Below, one piece after another: positions 30,397 through 37,123 of a stretch of 51,321 nucleotides of DNA (its first letter is position 1; each line of letters opens with the position of its first letter). A program made the translations under genes and the position numbers. The notes under the pieces were generated by a model, which saw only the letters and a list, made by a program, of their open reading frames with translations, was not told the DNA's origin and did not search any database. This stretch comes from Paenibacillus sp. (GTDB lineage Bacteria > Bacillota > Bacilli > Paenibacillales > Paenibacillaceae), in NCBI GenBank assembly GCA_031254035.1, contig JAIRVF010000066.1, positions 1 through 51,321 of the forward strand. Direction: 5' to 3'.

Positions 30397-31533
30397 TTAC
30401 ATTTCTCTCCAAAATTGATCTGGATCATCAACCTCTTCATCTTCATATTTAGATACAAATTCTTGCATTCCTACCGGCTCATCAAAATCAAAAGAGTGCC
30501 ATTCATTCATATCCGGAGGGCCAAAACTAACCTTCAATTTCTTATCTGTTACATCAAATATCATACTTCTGAGCGTTCCCATGCCACTTGAATAATAATG
30601 GCAACATGGTCCAAGGGGATATTTTGTCGACATTAAGTTCATTATCTTTTCATGATTAATGTTTGGTGATTCACGCAATAAAGTATTCCAGACAGCGGTA
30701 TAACGCATTTCCGAATGCCAGAAATGATATTCGTCAAATTCCCGCATTTCATTACTCTCATAGTGATTGGTAGCAAGGACTAAACCGCCCACCGGTTTTC
30801 GTTCAGTTATTTTTTTCTTGTGTGAAGAGAAGCTTGCAATTTCGAAAACAGATGCATTATTAGAAGCATCCGCTACCAAGATATTCGCATTCGTACATAC
30901 GTGCATCTCTTCAAGCAAGCACCTAGCTTCATATACATCTTTACAGCGATCTAGGAGAGCCCGAATGGCAATCCAGAACTCGCATCCATGTCCTTCCAGA
31001 GGTTTCAAATAAGCCGTGCTTGACATGGTAACCACGAGTCCATGTTCGTTCATACCATCCATTCGTCCCGCATTTTGCAATGAAAAGCCCATATGCTTAG
31101 GTTTTCCCTCAACACGGGTAATGCACAAACTCCTCTCGTCCCTTACAAAATACTCATAGCTTCTCCCAACGTAAAAGTGCCCATCACTTGAATTTGATGG
31201 ATGAACAGCGAATTGACAGCAATTCGGTGCGGAATGAAATGAATTGGCGTAACAAACAATTTTTTCTGGTTCAATATTTATTTCATCGGCAAATCCCTGT
31301 ATTTCATCAGTAAAACCTGGACATGTCTTATCAATTACCATCATTCTTTTATGGGCCTCTTTCGCGCAGAGAAAATCCTCTCCCTCCATGGGAGTGATAA
31401 AGTAGTCGATATCTTCCGGATAATGTTCCTTAAATGTAATTGCCCGTTGCTTCCCTACCTCATAGTGGGTTCCTTCCGTGACATGGACATCAAAAATCAT
31501 CGGTTCTTTTTGATCGCTATTTTCCATATGCAT
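30397..31533 (-). CDS. C45-family (AAT-like) autoproteolytic Ntn hydrolase
   Basis: Members of this family (acyl-CoA:6-aminopenicillanic acid acyltransferase-like, PF03417) cleave themselves before a Cys, which becomes the N-terminal nucleophile, and hydrolyse or transfer amides. The product is about 378 residues. The probable cleavage is Asn105|Cys106 in N-C-C-Q-F; the following G-R-S-Y-E-Y, the N-E-H-G-L-V and the A-T-N-H-Y segments are typical. A second Cys (107) directly follows the nucleophile. The start is ATG 31533 (or 31527) behind AGAGGAAAGG; a GTG at 31536 is also in frame. No signal peptide is seen, so it should be cytosolic. It lies next to the biosynthetic cluster on the same strand, separated by the IS relic. 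A role in resistance or in trimming the product is possible but not shown. Confidence 0.8.
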   Translation of the reverse strand: MHMENSDQKEPMIFDVHVTEGTHYEVGKQRAITFKEHYPEDIDYFITPMEGEDFLCAKEAHKRMMVIDKTCPGFTDEIQGFADEINIEPEKIVCYANSFHSAPNCCQFAVHPSNSSDGHFYVGRSYEYFVRDERSLCITRVEGKPKHMGFSLQNAGRMDGMNEHGLVVTMSSTAYLKPLEGHGCEFWIAIRALLDRCKDVYEARCLLEEMHVCTNANILVADASNNASVFEIASFSSHKKKITERKPVGGLVLATNHYESNEMREFDEYHFWHSEMRYTAVWNTLLRESPNINHEKIMNLMSTKYPLGPCCHYYSSGMGTLRSMIFDVTDKKLKVSFGPPDMNEWHSFDFDEPVGMQEFVSKYEDEEVDDPDQFWREM

Positions 31534-31835
31534 CACCCTTTCCTCTTAAGATTAATTAATTTACTGATTTTGTAATAATTCCGTTAATCCTGTTGATGAA
31601 AGCTAAAATAGTTGACGGGATGAAAGGAAGCAACCGATAATGATTCACAGATCCTCGCCACTATATGCATATTTTACTATATATTAATTTTATTTCAAAT
31701 TTTATCAATTAATAATTTATTGCTTCGAGATAATATTAAAAAAACTGATTCTCGGCCGATGTGGGGACAAACGTCAGCTTGTAGGTAACTCCCCTCTTCT
31801 CCAAGCAACTCCCGTAACAAGTTTCTCTCCCTCCG

Positions 31836-31866
31836 TTGACTCTCACGTAACGTTATACCTTATCCT
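31836..31866 (+). promoter_or_regulatory. MerR-type promoter with 19-bp spacer
   Basis: TTGACT (31836-31841) and TATCCT (31861-31866) are 19 bases apart, the long spacing of promoters that MerR-family activators untwist. The spacer holds the imperfect palindrome CTCACGTAACGT, like operators of the TipA/Mta branch. No MerR gene is in the window. The rest of 31,534-31,949 holds AT-rich DNA and no gene that I can see. Confidence 0.5.
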
Positions 31867-31949
31867 ATCTTCAGACAAGCAATGATGGGCGGACTTGAAA
31901 ACATGCCCCTTTCGTTCCATCACAAATCTTCCGAAGAAGGTGTAGCTAC

Positions 31950-32296
31950 ATGAAATCTACTGTTGAACCCACATTAGCACAATATGAAAAGCTGTTCGGT
32001 TTGGATCCGTCCAAAAGAGAAGATTACTTCCGTTATGAAGGGATTTGGAGTATTCCACCCAGATTCTTAAAGATGCGCTGAATATCAAAGGTTTTGCCGA
32101 GGTTGGCAGCTATATGTTCGGCGATATTCATGCAAAAGAACAGGGGTATCCCCCTGTCGGTTTATCCCTGTTTGCGGGTTATGCGATCGGATACAAGGCC
32201 GTACAGTCCTTTATGAACCGGAATCATGTCGGAATTGCGGAGGCCACACTGCTGCAAGCGGATGATATCATCGGGCATTGCGGGCTATTCGATTGA
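31950..32296 (+). pseudogene. DUF2268 putative Zn-protease relic
   Basis: The frame from ATG 31950 gives about 36 residues that match the start of DUF2268 (YjaZ-like) predicted zinc proteases, ending near K-R-E-D-Y-F-R-Y-E. The sequence then continues in another frame (TTG 32045 to stop 32296) with the family C-terminus: E-Y-S-T-Q-I-L-K-D-A-L-N-I-K-G, A-G-Y-A-I-G-Y and I-I-G-H-C-G-L-F. The middle, including the HExxH zinc site, is missing. The gene has therefore lost several hundred bases with a frame change at about 32,040. It is preceded by the MerR-type promoter. Confidence 0.65.
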
Positions 32297-32341
32297 ATTG
32301 CCATTCGCCTAATTGACAGAAAATATTTCCAGGGCTATAAT

Positions 32342-32357
32342 TTGAGTAATCACTCAA
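32342..32357. promoter_or_regulatory. Operator, copy 1 (TTGAGT-N4-ACTCAA)
   Basis: TTGAGT AATC ACTCAA is a perfect 6-4-6 palindrome 48 bases before the TetR-type gene. An identical palindrome with another spacer lies before the SDR gene (33083-33098). This points to autorepression by the TetR protein. Confidence 0.7.
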
Positions 32358-32405
32358 AAATGCGATTCATCTATTGATGCTCATTAGGAAAGGGACGTAT
32401 TTCCA

Positions 32406-33011
32406 TTGGCCAAATCAAAAAACACAGATTCCAAGAAAGAACGTATTCTCGCCGCCGCACTCAAGTTATTTTCGCAAAAAGGGTTTCATGGCACCTCAAC
32501 AAAAGAAATCGCAAATGAAAGCGGCGTCGCGGAAGGACTTATTTTTTACCACTTTGGCGACAAAAGAAAGCTGCTGCTGCATATCGTGAAAAACTTTTCT
32601 TTTGCCATCCAAGCCCAAAAGGTTGATGGATACTTATCCGGAAAACCGCTGGAAGAAGCGCTGGTTCAGTATGGTCAAGAATACCTGCAATTTCTGAAAC
32701 AACATATCGATTACCTGATGCTGATCTGGTCGCCCGAAATGATCCAGGATGAAGTGGTATCCCAGGAGGTATTCGGACTCATCGGAAACATTGAATCTGC
32801 GGGCGGCAATATGCTGAAGCAGGGAATGGAATCAGAGCCGTTAGCCGAGGGTACGTATGAAGTCGCTATGTCGATGCTGATGTCCTCCATTTTTCTTTAT
32901 TTTATGATCCATTACCGTTTCGGCCAAAGCGCCTTTATGTACGATGAGGAATCCTATGTCCGCAAACTTGTGCAGCTCCTCCTTCATGGTCTGCATGGGC
33001 AATCACAGTAA
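32406..33011 (+). CDS. TetR/AcrR-family transcriptional regulator
   Basis: This 201-residue protein has an N-terminal helix-turn-helix (residues about 10-56) with the family run R-I-L-A-A-A-L-K-L-F, G-F-H-G-T-S-T-K-E-I-A and F-Y-H-F-G-D-K. The rest is a helical ligand-binding domain with hydrophobic stretches (about 150-175). The start is TTG 32406, behind AGGAAAGGGACG. The protein probably binds the two matching 6-4-6 operators, one before itself and one before the SDR gene, and represses both until a small molecule binds. The ligand is unknown. A terminator-like hairpin follows. Confidence 0.9.
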   Translation: MAKSKNTDSKKERILAAALKLFSQKGFHGTSTKEIANESGVAEGLIFYHFGDKRKLLLHIVKNFSFAIQAQKVDGYLSGKPLEEALVQYGQEYLQFLKQHIDYLMLIWSPEMIQDEVVSQEVFGLIGNIESAGGNMLKQGMESEPLAEGTYEVAMSMLMSSIFLYFMIHYRFGQSAFMYDEESYVRKLVQLLLHGLHGQSQ

Positions 33012-33021
33012 AATTAGCACC

Positions 33022-33070
33022 AAGCTGCTTCGTAGTTTATACATTTTATATGGACTGCAGCAGCTTTTTT
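33022..33070 (+). terminator. Rho-independent terminator after tetR-type gene
   Basis: AAGCTGCT (33022-33029) pairs with AGCAGCTT (33059-33066), and Ts continue to 33070. The loop is long (29 bases), so strength is uncertain. Confidence 0.5.
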
Positions 33071-33082
33071 CATCGGATTTTT

Positions 33083-33098
33083 TTGAGTGAGTACTCAA
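33083..33098. promoter_or_regulatory. Operator, copy 2 (TTGAGT-N4-ACTCAA)
   Basis: TTGAGT GAGT ACTCAA has the same arms and spacing as the site at 32342-32357. It sits 26 bases before the SDR start, where a bound repressor would block transcription. Confidence 0.7.
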
Positions 33099-33123
33099 TT
33101 AATTAATGATAGGAGTGACCGAC

Positions 33124-33898
33124 TTGCACCGCCTATTAAAATTATACGGTAATTGGGCACTAGTTACGGGAGCTTCCTCGCGCTGAATTTGCGGCACAGC
33201 TTGCCCAGTGTGGAATGAATTTAGTAGTATCTGCCCGGCGGAAGGATAAATTACAGGAGCTCGGGGATACACTCGCCAAACAACATGCTGTCCAGGTAAG
33301 GGTTGCTCCAGCGGATCTTAGCCAACCGGATTTTATTCATGATATCCGCCGTGTCACCGATGGTTTGAACATCGGACTTCTGGTGAACTGCGCCGGTTTC
33401 AGCATTACCGGAACTTTATTGAACAACGACATTCAGAATGAGCTGGATATGCTCCATGTGAACTGTCGGGCTCCACTTATTCTCTCCCATACTTTCGGCA
33501 AGGAGATGGCGAGGCGAGGGCAAGGCGGAATCATATTTACTGCTTCTGCAGTGCCTTTTAGCCCAGCACCATATTGGACTCAATACGCTGCTACAAAAGC
33601 TTACAATCTCTTTGTTGGAGAAGGTCTCGCTTATGAGCTGAAGGATTCAGGTATCGATGTGCTGACTGTATGTCCGGGAGCTACGAAAAGCGGATTTCAG
33701 GAAGTCGCCGGTATCAGTGATATCGGTACGATGAGTCCAGTCCACGTGGTTCAGTCAGCTCTGCGAGCGATTGGAAAAAGAACTATCATCATTCCAGGCT
33801 GGCATAACCGGGTAATGTTCCGAGGAGTCAGCAGGTGGATTCCGCGGAAGATAAGGCTGAGTTTATTCGCAGGTGCTATCCATAAACTTCAATCCTAA
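33124..33898 (+). pseudogene. Short-chain dehydrogenase/reductase, frameshifted in the NAD(P) loop
   Basis: Start TTG 33124 follows AGGAGTG. The frame reads through A-L-V-T-G-A-S-S, the beginning of the Rossmann loop, then hits TGA at about 33184. The next frame resumes at once with A-E-F-A-A-Q-L-A, as expected a few residues later. The bases for G-I-G are missing: an 8-base loss removes the glycines and shifts the frame. The rest is intact: N-C-A-G, the catalytic Y-A-A-T-K, and C-P-G-A. An internal ATG (33215) could give 227 residues but without the cofactor loop. It follows the second TetR operator, and the HXXEE gene begins 18 bases after it. Confidence 0.8.
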
Positions 33899-33916
33899 GG
33901 GGGTAAGGGGACAATA

Positions 33917-34477
33917 ATGCTGAATTTTTTAATGTCTAATCAAAATCAACTGCAAGTACTCATCTGGCTAATACCGGTCGCCTTTTTTATTCATGACGGG
34001 GAAGAGATCATCACGATGGAGAAATGGCTACGGAACCATCGGAATCATTCCCGGATGGCTTTCGAGAACCGCTTCCTTGATCCTGGGAAAAGCATTACGC
34101 TGCAGTTTACAGTCGCCGTTTTGCTGCTCGGTTCGATTCTCATCTTGATTGCCTTTGAATCGGTTAGAGGGTTCGAAAACAACGGCAATTTGAATATGCT
34201 CTGCGCTGGCGTTTTGGCCGTGATCCTGATCGACGGAATCAAACATGTCATATTTAGTTTGCTGCTACGAGCTTATTCCTCGGGAGTCATAACCGCCATT
34301 TTGGTTGAAATCCCATTTGCGTCTTATGCGCTTTATCGTTTTTACGATGCTGGTAAAATTAGCGTCGCTTCCCTGGCAGGAGGTTTGGCCATCGCGCTGC
34401 CTCTCACGATTCTGCTTATTTTATGCGGTTTTAAGCTGGGCAAATGGATCATTCCCTATCGAAATCATAGAGCATGA
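33917..34477 (+). CDS. HXXEE-domain membrane protein
   Basis: This 186-residue protein has about five hydrophobic helices. The family-defining H-D-G-E-E is at residues 26-30 in the first one. HXXEE proteins (PF13787) are integral membrane proteins of unknown function; the conserved His and Glu pairs suggest metal binding or catalysis in the membrane. It is in line with the SDR gene, so it was probably co-regulated with it by the TetR protein. The stop at 34477 is followed by a strong terminator. Confidence 0.8.
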   Translation: MLNFLMSNQNQLQVLIWLIPVAFFIHDGEEIITMEKWLRNHRNHSRMAFENRFLDPGKSITLQFTVAVLLLGSILILIAFESVRGFENNGNLNMLCAGVLAVILIDGIKHVIFSLLLRAYSSGVITAILVEIPFASYALYRFYDAGKISVASLAGGLAIALPLTILLILCGFKLGKWIIPYRNHRA

Positions 34478-34541
34478 TCTATCTGGAAACATTACTTGAG
34501 CATGTGTGGGTTTGTTGACTCATACTCCCTGCATCCTTCAG

Positions 34542-34570
34542 CAGACCGCCCTTTTGGGCGGTCTGTTGGT
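34542..34570 (+). terminator. Strong hairpin terminator after the SDR-HXXEE pair
   Basis: CAGACCGCCC (34542-34551) and GGGCGGTCTG (34556-34565) form a perfect 10-bp, GC-rich stem with a TTTT loop. The U-tract after it is interrupted (TTGGTCTGTT). Confidence 0.75.
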
Positions 34571-34627
34571 CTGTTACAATATGAGTGGTAGCCATCTTGG
34601 TTTTCATATTTTTAAATGGATCAAGTG

Positions 34628-34657
34628 TTGATTACTTTGCCGCGTCCGGTTTATTAT
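34628..34657 (+). promoter_or_regulatory. Possible promoter of the Lrp-type gene
   Basis: TTGATT (34628-34633) and TATTAT (34652-34657) are 18 bases apart, about 110 bases before the GTG start. Nothing else is evident between the terminator and the gene. Confidence 0.35.
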
Positions 34658-34768
34658 ATTTACGAAATAACTCATATTGTTTCAAGAAACATATATAGAT
34701 GATTAAAACTCAAATAAATTCAATGCGTTTAACTTAAATTACCTTTAAATGCTAAGGAGGAAAAGTTC

Positions 34769-35206
34769 GTGGATCAAATTGATAATCACATCTTGTTCCA
34801 TCTTCAAGGTCAGGCGAGAATTTCAATGACAGAGTTGGGCAAATCCGTAAACCTCTCTCAACCCGCCGTAACGGAAAGAGTCAAACGGATGGAGGAAAAA
34901 GGAATTATCGAGGAATACCGTACCATCATTTCCGCTGAGAAAACAGGGAAACACGCCAGCGCCTATATCCTGTTCCGAACAAGGGACTGCGACGCGTTCA
35001 TCGACTTTGTCCATTCGTCCCCTCATGTCATTGAATGCCACCGCATCAGCGGGGAACACAATTATTTATTGAAAGTCATGACCGAATCCACGCGTGCTCT
35101 TGAAGAGTTCGGCAATCGAATCGACAAATACGGAACATATACGATCCTAATCGTGATGTCATCCCCTATCGAGCACAAACCTTTCATTACACTTGATGAG
35201 GAGTAA
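34769..35206 (+). CDS. Lrp/AsnC-family transcriptional regulator
   Basis: The 145-residue protein starts at GTG 34769 with AAGGAGG 9 bases upstream. Residues 1-50 are the winged helix-turn-helix (D-x-I-D-N-H-I-L, then L-S-Q-P-A-V-T-E-R-V-K-R-M and the E-K-G-I-I-E-E-Y hinge). Residues about 65-140 are the ligand-sensing RAM domain (the H-R-I-S-G-E-H-N-Y-L-L segment). Such proteins form octamers and sense amino acids or similar effectors. The convergent MFS exporter next door is a candidate target, but no shared site was found. Confidence 0.9.
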   Translation: MDQIDNHILFHLQGQARISMTELGKSVNLSQPAVTERVKRMEEKGIIEEYRTIISAEKTGKHASAYILFRTRDCDAFIDFVHSSPHVIECHRISGEHNYLLKVMTESTRALEEFGNRIDKYGTYTILIVMSSPIEHKPFITLDEE

Positions 35207-35265
35207 GTTAACGATTCATGACTGGAGTCACGAGTGTTCTTACACAAAGCATGAATTCACTCCTG

Positions 35266-36471
35266 CTACTTCGAACGAAATCCATGTTCCTTGGCCCGCC
35301 ATGCAATGATCAGCCCAAGGAGCAGAAGAATGCACAAAGCCCAGGGAAAGGACCCGACACCGATCGTTTCGAATAAAATAGCGCCAACCAAGCCGCCACC
35401 ACCGATAGCGAGATTCCATACCGTCACCAGCATGGATTGGCCCACATCGGCACTTTCGCCGGCAGTCTCAGCGATTGCTGTCTGCAGCAATGTCGGCGAT
35501 CCCCCGTACGTCAGTCCCCAGATGGCCACCGCCGCATACATGATCATGGGTTGGCCGCTCCCGATGCCAAACAGTGTAGAAGCCACCGTAAAACTAATGA
35601 GGCCGATTAATACTAGTGGCCGAAGCAGCCGGTCAATCCATATGCCGGTTAACCATGTACCGATAATGGATGTGATCCCGAATATAAGCAGCATCAGATC
35701 GACGCGCTGGGCAAACCCGGCCTCTGCGAGGTATGGCGCAATGTAGGTATACAGAATGTTATGAGCCAACACCCAGGTCAGAACGACCAATAATACGGAC
35801 CGAACCCCCGGTATGGCAATGACTTTATGGAGGGGAAGCCGCGTGCCGGCCTGCTGGCCTGGATAATCCGGCATCTTCCAAAGTATCCAGACAACCAGCA
35901 GCACAGTTAGCAGCGACATCAGTCCAAACACAGCTCGCCAGCCCACTACTGCGCCAAGGAACGTTCCGGCGGGAACGCCGATCGCCAGCCCAAAGGGCGT
36001 ACCCACCATAGCCACCGCCATGGCCCGCCCTTTGAGAGGGTCCGCTACCATCCGCCGGGCGTAACCCGCTACCATTCCCCATAACACGCCGGCAGATACG
36101 CCTGCCATGAATCGGGAAACCAGCGTCAGCGAATAATTAGCGGACAATGCAGTAACGCTGTTAAATACAAGAAAACCGATCAAACACAGCAGCAGCAGCG
36201 GCCGCCTACGCCATCCACTCGTAGCGGTGGTCAAAGGAATTGCGGCTAAAAGGGAGCCAAGGGCATATGACGTGACAAGCTGCCCCGTCAGAGCTTCCGA
36301 GATTCCAAGCCCTGCGCTGATCTGGGGCAGCAAACCCGCAGGTAACGTTTCGGTTAGAACGCCGATAAACCCTGCCATGGCCAGTGCAATTAATCCTCCC
36401 CACGGGAAACGTTCAGAGCGCGGAGTATCGGCCACAGCGCTGTACTGGGCAGAGCTAACGTGATTGTTCAA
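35266..36471 (-). CDS. MFS drug:H+ antiporter-like exporter (DHA1 type)
   Basis: This protein of about 401 residues has twelve hydrophobic segments and a cytoplasmic loop in the middle (about 195-210), as in AraJ/YdhP/PbuE-type exporters of the major facilitator superfamily. The R-F-M-A-G-V-S-A-G segment in helix 4 fits the drug-antiporter signature. The start is judged TTG 36471: AGGAG touches the in-frame ATG at 36480 directly but lies 9 bases before this TTG. The gene is clearly GC-richer than the biosynthetic cluster. The substrate is unknown. A 14-bp palindrome lies upstream. Confidence 0.85.
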   Translation of the reverse strand: MNNHVSSAQYSAVADTPRSERFPWGGLIALAMAGFIGVLTETLPAGLLPQISAGLGISEALTGQLVTSYALGSLLAAIPLTTATSGWRRRPLLLLCLIGFLVFNSVTALSANYSLTLVSRFMAGVSAGVLWGMVAGYARRMVADPLKGRAMAVAMVGTPFGLAIGVPAGTFLGAVVGWRAVFGLMSLLTVLLVVWILWKMPDYPGQQAGTRLPLHKVIAIPGVRSVLLVVLTWVLAHNILYTYIAPYLAEAGFAQRVDLMLLIFGITSIIGTWLTGIWIDRLLRPLVLIGLISFTVASTLFGIGSGQPMIMYAAVAIWGLTYGGSPTLLQTAIAETAGESADVGQSMLVTVWNLAIGGGGLVGAILFETIGVGSFPWALCILLLLGLIIAWRAKEHGFRSK

Positions 36472-36521
36472 TATGATCATCTCCTATGAGTACAATAGTC
36501 GGTTATTGAATTTACCTGCCG

Positions 36522-36535
36522 TGCGAGCGCTCGCA
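36522..36535. promoter_or_regulatory. 14-bp perfect palindrome upstream of the MFS gene
   Basis: TGCGAGCGCTCGCA is fully self-complementary and lies about 50 bases before the MFS start. Its GC-rich core stands out in AT-rich surroundings. It may be an operator for the MFS gene; the regulator is unknown. Confidence 0.45.
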
Positions 36536-36744
36536 TAGGGCAAATATAGTTTACATGTTCAAACCGCTATTTTACATGGATTGATCAAGGTTAAATCGCG
36601 TTATTATCAATAGATTAAATCTAAAAATACGTATTTCCCTTTAATTTAATTCCCCGGTTCACAGAACCGTGATATTGTCCCGTTAATGCTGAAACCAGCA
36701 CAGTTCACAAATCGGTTGGGCAAATACAACTTATACGTGGCTCC

Positions 36745-37049
36745 CTAACGAAACACACAATCGTTATTTGGGCAAAAATGAACCTCAAAAAATTCTAACG
36801 AAACTAGGAAACGCTATTTAGCTCAAAAACGGTCCATTCGGCCATATTTCGTCCAAATAACAATAAGTAGTTTCGTTAGATTTAAATCAGCATAAATTTT
36901 GCCACTATAGCGCTCCCTAGTTTCGTTAGATTTAAATCAGCATAAATTTTGCCACTATAACGCTCCCTCGTTTTGTTAGATGTAAATCGATATCTTTTTT
37001 TGCTACTTAAACGTCGTGGTGTCCGTTAGCGGCCCCCCAGTTTCGTTAG
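36745..37049. repeat. Intergenic field of GTTTCGTTAG repeats with 50-bp period
   Basis: The 10-mer GTTTCGTTAG recurs at a fixed spacing. On the minus strand it is at 36745-36754 and 36795-36804 (50 apart). On the plus strand it is at 36870, 36920, 36970 (one mismatch) and 37020 (degenerate), again 50 apart, with one more copy at 37040-37049. Units 36871-36920 and 36921-36970 are nearly identical over their full 50 bp. The two groups face each other around about 36,837. No open frame fits. It fills the gap between the MFS gene and the ABC permease gene, where I see no other gene. Confidence 0.75.
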
Positions 37050-37066
37050 CCGAATTCAAATAATCC

Positions 37067-37107
37067 AAAAAAAAATTGGGTCAGAACGCAGGCGCGCTCT
37101 AACCCAT
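37067..37107 (-). terminator. Terminator of the two-component/ABC operon
   Basis: On the minus strand TGGGTTAGA pairs with TCTGACCCA (one G-U pair) and is followed by a run of nine Ts (37067-37075). It lies 17 bases after the permease stop. Confidence 0.75.
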
Positions 37108-37123
37108 TATGATTTTTGCTGCC

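Noticed and set aside
35195..35275. Shared bidirectional terminator between the Lrp-type and MFS genes
   Set aside because: AGGAGT...ATTCATG and CATGAATTCACTCCT are only partly complementary, and no T-tract follows on either strand.
35291..35746. Plus-strand frame opposite the MFS gene
   Set aside because: It is a long antisense frame caused by higher GC content; the MFS frame has clear helices and family features.
36745..37049. CRISPR array
   Set aside because: The repeated core is only 10 bp, adjacent 'spacers' are nearly identical to each other, the copies occur in both orientations, and no cas gene is present.
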